Assembly (NCBI RefSeq): GCF_000213255.1
Contig: NC_015520.1
Span: forward strand, 1,880,001 to 1,944,000
Direction: 5' to 3'
Source of the DNA: Mahella australiensis 50-1 BON
GTDB taxonomy: Bacteria; Bacillota; Clostridia; Mahellales; Mahellaceae
DNA: 64,000 nucleotides
This document shows, one piece after another, positions 16,353 through 26,526 of the stretch (positions are counted from its first letter, which is position 1; every line of letters starts with the position of its first letter). Both the position numbers and the translations under genes were made by a program. The notes below the pieces were generated by a model. The model was given only the letters and a program-made list of their open reading frames with translations. It was not told where the DNA came from and made no database searches.

Positions 16353-19352
16353 TCACCTATATATCTCTACAACCGCTCGGCCGTCAAAGCCGCTGGCGGC
16401 AAACCTTATGTCATCTTCATCGTAAAATGAACCTGGGGTTACTATACCTTCATAATTTTGATGAGGCCCCAAAAGATTTTGAAGAGAATTCATAACTTCT
16501 ACAGTTATTTCATTGCTGTCTTTCCTAACAAGCTTAGATATATCGACATCGTACGGTTCCCATCCCAGTATTGCGGCCTCCTGTCCGTTAACCGTTACCC
16601 TGACAGCAGTGCCGTACCATTTGCCCAAGCATAGTTTCACGATAGCATTATCGGGATTATCTATAACAAAGCCTGATTTATACACAACTTTGCCCGAATA
16701 ATACGGACATCCCTGCTGCGTCCAATCCCCCAGCCTTAAGCCCTCATCCACACACAGCTCCCAGTTATGGCCGTTTCTTTTTACGCTGAAGTCACCTACA
16801 ATGTATATGCTTTCCAACGTTATCAAGGGACTGTATTGATCAGTATGCAATATCACCTCGTTCATGCCTTCGTTCACATATCCTTTTATGTCGTATAAAA
16901 CAAAAGCCCTATCCATAAACGTATTGCCATTTGGTTTTACATTATGTCCATTAACATATACAGTAAATACATCTGGCTGCTCAGCCGCCAGCAGTATATC
17001 ACCTTCCTCCGGTTTCTCCGCTACGCAGAACATATACTTGGCGCTGACCGAAACTGTACTATTTCGTTCCTGCTGTGTATACATCCAGGGCTGGCGCACG
17101 AATATATTTCCGCGTTCCATACCAAGGCGGTCCTTTAATTTATCATCCATAGCGAGCACGTTGCATTCGCGTTCCCATTCGCCATTCGTCAAAGCAGCGC
17201 TGCAGCGTTCTATAGGCAAGGCATTATACCCCGATCTGATAACATGCCAAGCATCCAAAGCAATAGAATCCTCGAGATGAACATCTATACTATCAGCGTT
17301 TTGGCCCCTTTGGCTTTTATCTATGACTAAGAGATGTGAACCAGCTGGATAAAACGATAATTCCACTACATCGATATCATTTATTGCATACGGCCGGAGC
17401 ATTTTTATCTCACCTGTAACGGCATCCCATTCCTCCACACAGCATCCGTTTTCCACTTTAAGCCGCACTTTGTGGTGCTGCGTTCGGCTGAAGTTGCATA
17501 TAAATATAATCTCTTGCTTGCCACAAAGCCTTCTGTGCACATAAAGGTCGTCGGCGGAGCCTCCGTCCATATCTATGAGATCAAGCATCTGATTACCCAT
17601 AGACGAGAGCAGTGCTTTTATATCAGCAGCATTTTGCCGGCATCTTATGACAGCATCGCCGTTAAAAAAGTTTTGCAGTTCCTTGTCCTCTATCCCTTCC
17701 AACATCGTAGGTGTTATGCCGGTAGCTATTATATGGCCTCCCTGCTGCGCAAATTCTCTAAGCAGAGTGAAAGTGCTGCGCCTCATCACTGTCATATCAG
17801 GCAGTATAACCATACTATAAGCCATATTGCCGATTATAAGCCGTCCATTTTGCACATAAGAGTGATTTTCTATTATTTTATCGTCACCAAGATCGAAAGA
17901 ACAATGTATTCTATTTAGCGTCTTAACAAGATTCTTAGCCGAATTACCTATATTCCCAAGCCGATCATCGCTGCCTTGTATATCGTATTCAGCCCATGTG
18001 GAACTAGAAGGATGAAGCACCACTATATCGGCTATAAAATCGCCTTGAGTCAATGCATAGCTCAAACGGCCTATATAGTCTCCAAGGAGCTTATAACAAT
18101 TCCACCACGGCTGATGTTCCATAAATGATAACGGAAAATCCCTTTTCCTATAGCCCCTCAAAGAATACAAGACCAAATGCTGACATATCAAATTTACTCC
18201 CAGAGCAAATTGCCAGTCGATTACGCGCTTTTGCTCGGCAAAGCTCAAATCCCATCCCGAAGCGCCGTGAGTTTCAGAGAGCACTCTTTCTTTCCCCAAT
18301 TGGTGAGCAACGCCGGACACTTCTTTAACTATAAAATCATTGCCCACCTGGTCTCGCTCTTCTGGAGTATTAAAAAGCATATCTATACCCGGATAATGCA
18401 TAAACTCGTAATTCAGCATAACACTGGCATTATGAATAGGCAATGGGAATTCGTGTTCCCAATAATGCCCGGTAAACTTAACCCCATTTTGTTCGCACCA
18501 TTCATATATATTTCTAACGAAAGCATTTATGAACATATCCGATAATATATCCCAATAGTCAAATCTTATTTTTTTATAATCCCCTACATCCAAGAACAGT
18601 GACGGTAAATGATCGGTTAATATGTATTTCTTTTTATTGTAAAATTCCCGCTCTATATCGCGTCCCCATGGTAATAAAGCCCTCCCCCTCATAGACACAT
18701 GAAAGTCCGGTTCATCTGTAAATATGCCGGGGATTGTTGCGCCAAGATATGGCTGTAAGCTTTCTTTATACCTTTCGTGTGTTTGATGTAGGAATTCATC
18801 GACGGCATCTTTACAAGTCAGATCCGCATAGCTGTTGTTATTCCACAGCGGCTGAGGAGGCATATGAATTATTTTGAAAAGTGTAACAGGCACTTTCAAA
18901 GCCATTATATCCTCTATAGCCCACCGCGTCACATCTTTATAACTATCGTTATAAACAGCATATATTTTCAGCACGTCACCATCGATTCTTATCTCATCCA
19001 AACTATCATACCGCAGCATTTCCAACGCTTTCTGTTCGAAATCGGGATTGCTCGCGGCCACCCTGCCGGCAGCATTGCCGCTGGGAAACCTATCTTCATC
19101 ATACAACCAGGCTTTCATGCCCAGCCTTTCCGCTTCATCCACGCACGCTTTTATCATTGACATAAAATGCTGCCCCATATATTCATCCGTAAGGCCGCCC
19201 CGCGGATGCATAAAAAAGCCACCCATGCCCTGTTCATACATCTCATGTATTTGATGCAACAATGTATCCCTTTCCAGTTTATCATTCCATGCCCAGAATG
19301 GAGCACTTCTGTATATGGAAGATGGAGTTACAAAAACCTTCTTATCCAGCAT
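16353..19352 (-). CDS. GH106-like glycoside hydrolase (alpha-L-rhamnosidase-related)
   Basis: 999 residues. The N-terminus shows the GH106-type hallmarks: RSAPFWAWNDKLE, then GMGGFFMHPRGGL and AWLYDEDRFPSGNAAG. The centre is a long (beta/alpha)-barrel region with GIFTDEPDFH, a likely acidic catalytic motif. The C-terminal 130 residues resemble the jelly-roll sugar-binding domain seen in GH2 and GH106 enzymes (KVVYKSGFVI, GTAVRVTVNGQEAAILGWEPYDVDIS). There is no signal peptide, so it would act on imported oligosaccharides. It leads the operon with ChbG and Gfo/Idh behind the promoter at 19394-19422, with GAGAGGAG before the ATG. Rhamnosidase activity is the family's known function; this divergent member may differ. 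Confidence 0.82.
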   Translation of the reverse strand: MLDKKVFVTPSSIYRSAPFWAWNDKLERDTLLHQIHEMYEQGMGGFFMHPRGGLTDEYMGQHFMSMIKACVDEAERLGMKAWLYDEDRFPSGNAAGRVAASNPDFEQKALEMLRYDSLDEIRIDGDVLKIYAVYNDSYKDVTRWAIEDIMALKVPVTLFKIIHMPPQPLWNNNSYADLTCKDAVDEFLHQTHERYKESLQPYLGATIPGIFTDEPDFHVSMRGRALLPWGRDIEREFYNKKKYILTDHLPSLFLDVGDYKKIRFDYWDILSDMFINAFVRNIYEWCEQNGVKFTGHYWEHEFPLPIHNASVMLNYEFMHYPGIDMLFNTPEERDQVGNDFIVKEVSGVAHQLGKERVLSETHGASGWDLSFAEQKRVIDWQFALGVNLICQHLVLYSLRGYRKRDFPLSFMEHQPWWNCYKLLGDYIGRLSYALTQGDFIADIVVLHPSSSTWAEYDIQGSDDRLGNIGNSAKNLVKTLNRIHCSFDLGDDKIIENHSYVQNGRLIIGNMAYSMVILPDMTVMRRSTFTLLREFAQQGGHIIATGITPTMLEGIEDKELQNFFNGDAVIRCRQNAADIKALLSSMGNQMLDLIDMDGGSADDLYVHRRLCGKQEIIFICNFSRTQHHKVRLKVENGCCVEEWDAVTGEIKMLRPYAINDIDVVELSFYPAGSHLLVIDKSQRGQNADSIDVHLEDSIALDAWHVIRSGYNALPIERCSAALTNGEWERECNVLAMDDKLKDRLGMERGNIFVRQPWMYTQQERNSTVSVSAKYMFCVAEKPEEGDILLAAEQPDVFTVYVNGHNVKPNGNTFMDRAFVLYDIKGYVNEGMNEVILHTDQYSPLITLESIYIVGDFSVKRNGHNWELCVDEGLRLGDWTQQGCPYYSGKVVYKSGFVIDNPDNAIVKLCLGKWYGTAVRVTVNGQEAAILGWEPYDVDISKLVRKDSNEITVEVMNSLQNLLGPHQNYEGIVTPGSFYDEDDIRFAASGFDGRAVVEIYR

Positions 19353-19393
19353 GACTTTCTCCTCTCACCGCAATATACGGTTTATCCCTTTAT

Positions 19394-19422
19394 ATTATCG
19401 CCTATAATTACGGTAGTTTCAA
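19394..19422 (-). promoter_or_regulatory. Promoter of the GH106-like operon
   Basis: On the minus strand TTGAAA (19422-19417), a 17-base spacer and GATAAT (19399-19394). It lies between the response-regulator stop and the GH106-like start (19352), so this operon need not depend on read-through from the large locus upstream. Confidence 0.6.
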
Positions 19423-19466
19423 TAACACTTTCTTATATTATATGTTCTTTTCATTACTTCTTGACC

Positions 19467-21134
19467 CTAAACCATACTATTCGTCAAAGGGTTAATAGCA
19501 AATATTTTATCCCTATATTCCTGAGGTGTCATATTGGTGTTTTTTTTGAAAAACCTCGCAAAATAAGATGGCGTATCAAAACCCACTGATTTAGCTATTT
19601 CATTTATTCTCACATTTATATCGCTTAAAAGTTCTTTTGCTTTTGACAACCTCAAATCAGAGATATATTCAGAGATGTTTTCCCCTGTCACCTGCTTATA
19701 TAGACGCGATAAATAAGAAGCGTTGAAATGAACCAGATCCGCAAGTTTTGTTAGAGATAAATCGCTGTCTAGATTCTGCTGAATATAGGCGTTGATATAA
19801 TCCACCACTCTTATATTGTTAGCAGTATACTCATATTTCCTTTGTTCGAATATATATTGGGCTATATCCTTAAAATATGTTGATATATCATCCCACGAAC
19901 CATGTTTATCCATGTTCATAATATCAGTTAAGTCTATATTAATGCAAACATCATTAAGCGTACTGTTTTTGTTAAAATAGGATAGGAATGTTAAAGCTAT
20001 GGAGTAGTATACTTCCTGCATTAATTCATAACTGACAGGTTGAACTCTGGAGACAGCATCCATAATGGAAGAATACAGACCCATAAAGCGTTCTTGATGT
20101 CCGCTTTCCAGAAATGTTGCCAGAAGCGGTATTTGTTTTAGTTGTTGCCTTATAGCCACTGCTCCTCTATCTCCCTTGTATAATTGCTGGGGATTTTCAG
20201 CCATAACAAACAATTCACTGTCAAATACTCCTGTTCTGTATAGCGTCGCCTTTAACAAATCAAATTGTGCTGCAATCATATCCCATGTAACCATATCACT
20301 GCTTACGATAAAAGAAACAGGAGTACAGAATACGTTTCTGGATGTAAGCTGCACGCGTTCCAGTATACTGCTGACAAAGTTCTTGATATAATTTTGATCT
20401 ATGCAGTTCTTGTCTTTGGATTGTATAAAGATTAAAAACTTTGAACGGCTATAGTCAACGGTTAAAACGCTCATGGAATCTGCAAAGCATTGTTCCACTG
20501 TGTTTTTAACGCCGTACATGATCTTGGTTTTCTGAGCGATACTTCCAGCCTCACCCCAATGGTCTATTTTCCCTATAGCCATTAAAACGGGTTCATTATA
20601 ATCAAATGGCATATTGCACTCTGCAAACAGCCTTTGTCTTTCCTCCGACGTATATTCAGCACCATTCACCATTTCTATAAGATACTTAGACTGCAAGATA
20701 GGCAGCGCGCGCATCATACTAGCTTCCGCCTGCTCTATTAATCGCTTGTCCCTCATCTCTCTGTCAAGTTCATTAACCGCTTTCATAACCGCTGCTAATA
20801 TAGCATCGTCGCCTTCCATCTTCAGCACAAAATCAGATATACCGTTTTTTATAGCCGATTGTGCGTATTCAAACTCATCAAAGCCCGTTAAAAAGATGGT
20901 TTTACAAAACGGCCACAGAGATTTTATACGTTTCTGCAATTCTAAGCCAGTCATGCCCGGCATGCATATATCGGTCAGCACTATGTCTATACTGGCAGTC
21001 TTCATAATATCTAAAGCCTCTTTTGCACTGTAAGCTTTATAAATATTAAACCTAGGTTCATCCATATCTTGGAATAAATCAACGAGGCCGTCCACGATTA
21101 TAGGTTCGTCATCTACAATAAGCAGTTTAATCAC
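19467..21134 (-). CDS. YesN-type response regulator (receiver + AraC DNA-binding domain)
   Basis: About 555 residues. The receiver domain at 1-120 has the acidic pair Asp8-Asp9, the phosphoacceptor Asp55 (VLTDICMPGMTG) and a late Lys. A long central region follows, then an AraC/XylS helix-turn-helix pair at the C-terminus (LTKLADLVHFNASYLSRLYK and INEIAKSVGFDTPSYFARFFKK). A GTG at 21132-21134 with GAGGGGG six bases upstream is the likely start. The ATG at 21152 would place that site inside the gene. It overlaps the kinase gene by eight bases. The pair probably senses an extracellular oligosaccharide and activates the transport locus. Confidence 0.92.
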   Translation of the reverse strand: MIKLLIVDDEPIIVDGLVDLFQDMDEPRFNIYKAYSAKEALDIMKTASIDIVLTDICMPGMTGLELQKRIKSLWPFCKTIFLTGFDEFEYAQSAIKNGISDFVLKMEGDDAILAAVMKAVNELDREMRDKRLIEQAEASMMRALPILQSKYLIEMVNGAEYTSEERQRLFAECNMPFDYNEPVLMAIGKIDHWGEAGSIAQKTKIMYGVKNTVEQCFADSMSVLTVDYSRSKFLIFIQSKDKNCIDQNYIKNFVSSILERVQLTSRNVFCTPVSFIVSSDMVTWDMIAAQFDLLKATLYRTGVFDSELFVMAENPQQLYKGDRGAVAIRQQLKQIPLLATFLESGHQERFMGLYSSIMDAVSRVQPVSYELMQEVYYSIALTFLSYFNKNSTLNDVCINIDLTDIMNMDKHGSWDDISTYFKDIAQYIFEQRKYEYTANNIRVVDYINAYIQQNLDSDLSLTKLADLVHFNASYLSRLYKQVTGENISEYISDLRLSKAKELLSDINVRINEIAKSVGFDTPSYFARFFKKNTNMTPQEYRDKIFAINPLTNSMV

Positions 21135-22881
21135 TTCTATCCCCCTCTTCATACCTTATATGTGCTCTAACGCACATTCCACCCATTTTTCCTCGTAAAA
21201 CTTCTATACCACTATTACTGCCGTATTTTAGCTTTAGCCGTCGATGTACATTGAACATTCCCGTACTCTTATCAACATCATCGCTCGCTAACATTTTACT
21301 CAATTCCTCAATCATTGAGTCTGTGACTTCATCACCGTTATCTTCTACCGAAATTATAACCTCGTTACTCGTGCTCTCCACATTTATTTTTATTATACCA
21401 CCATCGATTTTATTTTTTAAGCCATGCGTATAAGCATTCTCTACCAATGGTTGAATCGTTAAACGAGGGATTTCGAGGTCTTGACATTGCAACGGTAAAT
21501 CTGTTATTTCCACCTTTATACGCTCGCCAAACCTTATGCTCTGTATAGCCACATAGTTTTTAACATGATCCATCTCATCTTGTAGCGTCACCTCATCATT
21601 TGAAGCCCGCGTAATAAATCGGTAAAAATTTGCCAAATGTTGTGTTAAAAGCATTATGCCGTCACAATCGTTCATTTTAGCCATGCGATATATTAGAAAG
21701 AAACTATTGTATAAAAAATGGGGATTTATTTGATATTGAAGCTGTTTTAGCTCAGCATGTTGAGCACGAAGCTTTTCTTCATAAGCTTGTTGAATAAGAT
21801 CCTGCATCTTTTTTATCATTTCATTAAACCTCGCGTATAAATAACTCAGTTCATCTTGAGGTTCGTATGACACCGCCACGTTTACGTTGTTTCTATCCAT
21901 ATCTTCGAAAGCGCCTATGAGCCTGCTTAGTGGTTGCACTATCATATATCTGAGGCCATAGGAAAAAGCAATTATCATACATGCGGTTAAAGCAGATACA
22001 AACCAAAACCATTTATTGTACTTCTCCAACGAGCCAAACATGTCGCTTTCTGGTATATATGCTATTAGGGCTGTATCCAAGGAGTCTGACTTTTTATATA
22101 TGATGGAATAGTTTTGCCCATCAATAGTCAGAAATTTTACGTCTTCCATAACATTATTTATATCTTCTTTTATAAAAAAATGCCGCAACGAGTTGACTAT
22201 ATACCGAGGAGTACCATCGGTAACTTCTATACCGCGCCCCCTCGTCAATAATATTGCCCCTCCCCGCTCATAAGTCAAAAACTGTTTAAGTGTATCGGAT
22301 AGCATGGCCGTAGAAATTCGGATGCTGATAATATACTTAGGTATCTTCGCGCTATTCCTGGTATAATATACCACCGTACTGATATAGAATTTCTTGTTCA
22401 ATCGCATGAATGGATGAATATCATTACGATCTAATCTAGCTAGTCCTTCAGCCTCATATTTGGGCATAATGCTAACAGAGCTGGTAGAAATTTTTTTATT
22501 TATGATAGGTATATAAACATTTGCTTCTTCCACATAGTCAGTAAGCCTTTTTAAACGAACTAATTCGCTCTGTATATGCAGTATAGCTTCGTTTCTTTCA
22601 AATGAATCCATATATATCTTACCGGAACTTAATTTTTCAAGGTCTTTATTATCGGCAATTTCCTTTTGGAATCTTTTAATGTTGTCTATATTATTTTCAA
22701 GGGTATTTAAATAAAACCCTATCTTAGATTGCATAGAACACTCAATTTCTTCTCTGACATCATTACGACCCATCAGTATAATCTGTAATGTTAAAATATA
22801 AATAGGAAAGATTATTATCAAAAAAATTATAAACACTTTAGCAAAGATAGAAAGATTATTTTTTTTCTTTATTATCTTCAT
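21127..22881 (-). CDS. YesM-type sensor histidine kinase
   Basis: 584 residues. A first membrane segment lies near 11-33 and a second near 288-310, enclosing an extracellular sensor of about 250 residues. Then come a HAMP linker (PLSRLIGAFEDMDRNN), the His_kinase region with the phospho-His388 in QINPHFLYN, and an HATPase domain with VENAYTHGLKNK and ISVEDNGDE. The class is typical of Firmicute carbohydrate regulons. GGGAG directly abuts the ATG, which is unusually close. A perfect hairpin at 22903-22938 lies in its leader, after the binding-protein gene, and may lower kinase expression relative to the transporter. Confidence 0.93.
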   Translation of the reverse strand: MKIIKKKNNLSIFAKVFIIFLIIIFPIYILTLQIILMGRNDVREEIECSMQSKIGFYLNTLENNIDNIKRFQKEIADNKDLEKLSSGKIYMDSFERNEAILHIQSELVRLKRLTDYVEEANVYIPIINKKISTSSVSIMPKYEAEGLARLDRNDIHPFMRLNKKFYISTVVYYTRNSAKIPKYIISIRISTAMLSDTLKQFLTYERGGAILLTRGRGIEVTDGTPRYIVNSLRHFFIKEDINNVMEDVKFLTIDGQNYSIIYKKSDSLDTALIAYIPESDMFGSLEKYNKWFWFVSALTACMIIAFSYGLRYMIVQPLSRLIGAFEDMDRNNVNVAVSYEPQDELSYLYARFNEMIKKMQDLIQQAYEEKLRAQHAELKQLQYQINPHFLYNSFFLIYRMAKMNDCDGIMLLTQHLANFYRFITRASNDEVTLQDEMDHVKNYVAIQSIRFGERIKVEITDLPLQCQDLEIPRLTIQPLVENAYTHGLKNKIDGGIIKINVESTSNEVIISVEDNGDEVTDSMIEELSKMLASDDVDKSTGMFNVHRRLKLKYGSNSGIEVLRGKMGGMCVRAHIRYEEGDRSD

Positions 22882-22902
22882 CTCCCAAGCACGCTTTGCA
22901 TA

Positions 22903-22938
22903 AAAGACTTAAGGTATATTTTTACACCTTAAGTCTTT
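22903..22938 (-). terminator. Intercistronic hairpin between binding protein and kinase genes
   Basis: AAAGACTTAAGGT (22903-22915) and its perfect complement (22926-22938) form a 13-bp stem with a 10-base loop. On the transcribed strand it is followed only by TTTTATG, so it may be a weak or partial terminator, or an mRNA 3' end-protecting structure for the abundant binding-protein message. Confidence 0.55.
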
Positions 22939-22953
22939 AGGAAATTATGCGAT

Positions 22954-24390
22954 TTACTGCCCTGCAGCCTCCGCCTGCTTCCAGATGTTATCTATCTCAG
23001 CCTGGGCTTTTTGTGCAGCAGCCTTGATAGCCTGCGCTGGCGTTTTCTTTCCGTCCATCACGGGATTCTCTATCTCGGTACCTATTATATCACCGAGCTT
23101 GCCGTATCCTCCAACCTCGTCTATTACAGCATTCTCAGCTGCCTCTAAGAATACCTGGTAAACTTCCAGGCCGCCATAAAGATCAGCCATTTTCTTCTCG
23201 TATGCCTCTTTGCTTTCGGGATCAGAGACCGATGACCATTTCAACCAAAGTGCCGCTAAATCAGGTTCTTTAGAGCAGGCAGCTATGCCACACCCTATAC
23301 ATTCAGCTACATCGGCAGATTTCTTACCCGGCTCCATATCGGGACCTATTGGGAACGGAACCATACCCAATTTATCGCCCATATTCTTTTTCATATTCTC
23401 CATTTCCCAGTAGCCCCAATAATCCATCGCTATTTCTCCCTTCCAGAATCTGTCCTGAGGACCTGGATCCCACCACACCTCGGGCATATACTTATATTTA
23501 TGTATAGCATCGTATCTGGCCTGCAAAGCCCTTTCTGCTTTTGGGTCATCCATGCCAAATTTAGGCTTGCCGTCGACCCACTTTATCAATTCTACGCCGT
23601 TAGTATAATACCATTGCCTGGTTATCCACGATATATAACCCCATTGATCTATCTTGCCATCGCCATTGGTATCCTGCGTAAGCTCTTGTGCCAACTCTAT
23701 AAATTTATCCCATGTCCATTGACCGTTTAGATAAAGTTCATAAGGATCCTCCAAACCATTTTTTTCAAACAAATCCTTGTTATAATATATCCTTGCAGCC
23801 AACTGCACACCGTTAGCCCCATATACTTTGCCGTTTAATGTATAGAAATCTATCACGCTTTTTGACCAGCCGGTATTTTTCATAAACTCTTCATCGTTAA
23901 AGTCTATATAATCCGACAATGGTAGCAATAGCTTCTGGAGCATCCATGTAGGTTTTTTATCAGGACCAAACCAAACTATGTCCGGGCCCGTACCCGCGCT
24001 TATAGCGGCTATAACTTTTTTGTCATAATCTTCACCAGGCACCTGCACTATCTCAACTGTAGCCCCGCTAATCTGCTGGAATTCCTCCCTGCGCTGCTTC
24101 TGTGATTTACCGCCATAATCCGATTGTACATCCCCCTCCTCAGGAAAAGTCTGCCAAACGGATATTTTTTTACCTTTCCATTTGACAGGGTCGACTTCTA
24201 CAGTATAAGGTTTTTCTTCCTCAACAGTACCCGTCTGTGAAGACTGTTCAACATCATCTATATTTGTAGATTCCTCAACCCCTCCTCCTGTAGAACCAGT
24301 AGTGGGTGTTCCACCGCCGCAAGCTGTTAAAGACAATACAAATACAGCAACAACCAAAAATACAATGGTTTTTTTACTATGCTTAAACAT
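22954..24390 (-). CDS. CUT1-type sugar ABC transporter substrate-binding lipoprotein
   Basis: 478 residues. A lipoprotein signal ends in LTAC (Cys24), followed by a Gly/Thr/Ser-rich linker. The mature part is a family 1 extracellular solute-binding protein (VQVPGEDYDKKVIAAISAG, TGPDIVWFGPD, KGEIAMDYWGYWEM). It captures oligosaccharide outside the membrane and hands it to the two permeases encoded upstream. GAGGAGG lies about eight bases before the ATG at 24390. The gene comes after its permeases rather than before them, separated by 211 bases. That gap contains a strong GGGGGAG site in front of a three-codon ATG-ACT-TAA, perhaps a vestigial leader. Confidence 0.92.
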   Translation of the reverse strand: MFKHSKKTIVFLVVAVFVLSLTACGGGTPTTGSTGGGVEESTNIDDVEQSSQTGTVEEEKPYTVEVDPVKWKGKKISVWQTFPEEGDVQSDYGGKSQKQRREEFQQISGATVEIVQVPGEDYDKKVIAAISAGTGPDIVWFGPDKKPTWMLQKLLLPLSDYIDFNDEEFMKNTGWSKSVIDFYTLNGKVYGANGVQLAARIYYNKDLFEKNGLEDPYELYLNGQWTWDKFIELAQELTQDTNGDGKIDQWGYISWITRQWYYTNGVELIKWVDGKPKFGMDDPKAERALQARYDAIHKYKYMPEVWWDPGPQDRFWKGEIAMDYWGYWEMENMKKNMGDKLGMVPFPIGPDMEPGKKSADVAECIGCGIAACSKEPDLAALWLKWSSVSDPESKEAYEKKMADLYGGLEVYQVFLEAAENAVIDEVGGYGKLGDIIGTEIENPVMDGKKTPAQAIKAAAQKAQAEIDNIWKQAEAAGQ

Positions 24391-24601
24391 CAAATCATCC
24401 TCCTCTTAGAATATACCCGTTGTTCCATAGCCAACTACATTTTAATCTAATTAAGTCATAACTGTTCACTCCCCCATTTCATTCTTCATACCTTTAGAGC
24501 TGTTAAATAGAATCGACCCACCTTTTATGACTAAATTATATAAATAAACTGGCCATATATCTATAATACTTTGATTACTTTACTTATCTTTTTTTTACCT
24601 G

Positions 24602-25600
24602 TTAACCCACGATACCTGTACGCTCGACGCTTTCCACAAAGTAACGCTGGCCTATTATATATAGTATAAGCATGGGCAGCATTATAAGTATTACTCCCGC
24701 ATCTTTGGCCGGCAACGCAATCAATACGTCCTTTGTTCCTTCATACCCCCCTATAAGTGCATCTATGCTAATAAGCTTTAAGGACAAGGGATATTTTGAA
24801 AATGATTGTATATACATTGTCGGCTCAAATACATCATTCCAGTGCCATACGAAAGAAAACAAAAATACTGTCACTATAGCCGGTATAGTATTAGGTAGCA
24901 TTATTCTTATATATGTCTGCAAAGGACCGCAGCCATCTATATAAGCGGCATCTTCCAGTTCTTGGGGCATGCCCCTGAAGAATTGCCTAAATATATATAT
25001 GAATAAGCCGCTCTTTAATCCCAAGCCGAAAAACGTCGGTAATATAAAAGGTGCATAAGTATCCAGCAAATTTAATCCCTTGCCGCCGTTGAGCAGAGAT
25101 ATTATGCCTAGTACATCAAAATTGCTATAATGCACGTATTGGGATATAATGGTAGTCTGCGGCGGTATTATCAACGTCAACATAACCAAAGCAAATATAA
25201 GGTTCTTTTCTTTAAAATTAAATCTGGCAAAACCATAACCTATAAAAGAGCACGTTATTACTTGAAGCACGGCGGTAGACAGCGATATATTAAGACTGTT
25301 AATGAAAGCGGGTACATATTGTATTGCATTCCATGCCTCCAGGTATCTGGATAAAGTCGGGTGCTTCGGAATCCATATCGTAGTAGGATCTACCATGTCT
25401 TCGTAAAACTTAAGGCTGTTGCTAAACGCCCACAACAGTGGATACAACAAAATATATATAAGAGCTGCAAATAGAATAAAACGAAATGCCGATATGGCAA
25501 TGCCTTGCACTCTACTGGTCGTTAATAAGCTGCCCGGTTTGCTCCATGCCGATATTACCTGTGATTCCTTTAATTTTTGCACATGTACCTCATTATCCAT
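24602..25600 (-). CDS. CUT1 sugar ABC transporter permease, MalG type
   Basis: 332 residues with six predicted membrane segments. The cytoplasmic coupling (EAA) loop is QELEDAAYIDGCGPLQTYIRIMLP, and the C-terminus is QRYFVESVERTGIVG, typical of MalG-like permeases. The 40-residue N-terminal cytoplasmic tail is longer than usual. GGAGGTG precedes the ATG. It pairs with the permease 19 bases upstream. No ATP-binding subunit is nearby, so a shared MsmX-like ATPase from elsewhere must energise it. Confidence 0.93.
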   Translation of the reverse strand: MDNEVHVQKLKESQVISAWSKPGSLLTTSRVQGIAISAFRFILFAALIYILLYPLLWAFSNSLKFYEDMVDPTTIWIPKHPTLSRYLEAWNAIQYVPAFINSLNISLSTAVLQVITCSFIGYGFARFNFKEKNLIFALVMLTLIIPPQTTIISQYVHYSNFDVLGIISLLNGGKGLNLLDTYAPFILPTFFGLGLKSGLFIYIFRQFFRGMPQELEDAAYIDGCGPLQTYIRIMLPNTIPAIVTVFLFSFVWHWNDVFEPTMYIQSFSKYPLSLKLISIDALIGGYEGTKDVLIALPAKDAGVILIMLPMLILYIIGQRYFVESVERTGIVG

Positions 25601-25619
25601 TTTTTATTACACCTCCATT

Positions 25620-26525
25620 TTACTCATTGATATAAAAGACACGCCGAGATGATATTCCTAGTATTACAAGCAACACTATACCTATAAATCCAAAATAAAG
25701 CCATGCTACAGTTGAAGCATATGAGTATTGCACCTTCCCAAAAGCAGTATCTAGTATATACCTGAGCATACTATTGCTGTAATCGGTAAACGAATCTATT
25801 ATAGTATATATAATAGTTAGTACGGTAACAGGGGATAGGAGAGGAAATGTTATCTTCCAAAAAGCTTCCCATGCCGTGGCTCCTTCAACATCAGCGCTTT
25901 CATACAGAGTCGGCGATATGGATTGTAAACCAGCCAGGAACAACAATATCTGCACGCCAGATTTCCATATAACGTTAAATACCCTATTCATAGCGCTTAT
26001 AACAGGAGCAACTAATGAAGAATTATTTGTCAATCTCAATAATAGAGCTCCAAAGTCCAGATTCTGAGCCATAGGCAAAGCTGTTTGTGACCCACCACCT
26101 GTAAGTTGACTCAACATATCTGCCTGCAAGCTATATAACAAAGCCCCTGAACCTATAACGACTGGTAGGAAAAACACCGCTCGGACAAAAGTCCTTCCGT
26201 AAAATTGCTTATTAAGCAATACCGCCATAAATATACTGAACATAACTATCAATGGTACATCTAATACTATACCTACAGCAGAGTCAGCTAAACTTTCTAA
26301 AAATACAGGATCCTTTGTAAAAGCGTACAAATAGTTATAAAAGCCGACCGGTTTTAGTACATATCCCCCTCCTTGTGTTATTTTTAATTCGTTGAATGTA
26401 AAGACAAATGATTGTATAAGAGGCTCCGCAAAAAATAGTAAAAAGCCTATTACCCATGGATATACAAATAGGCGGCCTGCCATGGCTTTCCGACTTTCTA
26501 AAGCGTTCCTTTTTTTCAACCCCAT
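25620..26525 (-). CDS. CUT1 sugar ABC transporter permease, MalF/UgpA type
   Basis: About 301 residues with six membrane segments. The EAA loop is LYESADVEGATAWEAFWKITFPLLSP. The ATG at 26525 (MGLKKRNALESRK) is chosen because GGGGTGG lies seven bases upstream. The frame extends 21 bases further, into the stop of the DUF5696 gene, without a site of its own. It forms the heterodimeric channel with the MalG-type gene downstream. Confidence 0.93.
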   Translation of the reverse strand: MGLKKRNALESRKAMAGRLFVYPWVIGFLLFFAEPLIQSFVFTFNELKITQGGGYVLKPVGFYNYLYAFTKDPVFLESLADSAVGIVLDVPLIVMFSIFMAVLLNKQFYGRTFVRAVFFLPVVIGSGALLYSLQADMLSQLTGGGSQTALPMAQNLDFGALLLRLTNNSSLVAPVISAMNRVFNVIWKSGVQILLFLAGLQSISPTLYESADVEGATAWEAFWKITFPLLSPVTVLTIIYTIIDSFTDYSNSMLRYILDTAFGKVQYSYASTVAWLYFGFIGIVLLVILGISSRRVFYINE

Positions 26526-26526
26526 T

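Noticed and set aside
24394-24601. Leader peptide or riboswitch between permease and binding-protein genes
   Set aside because: A strong ribosome binding site precedes a three-codon ATG-ACT-TAA, but I see no conserved fold or regulatory codons.
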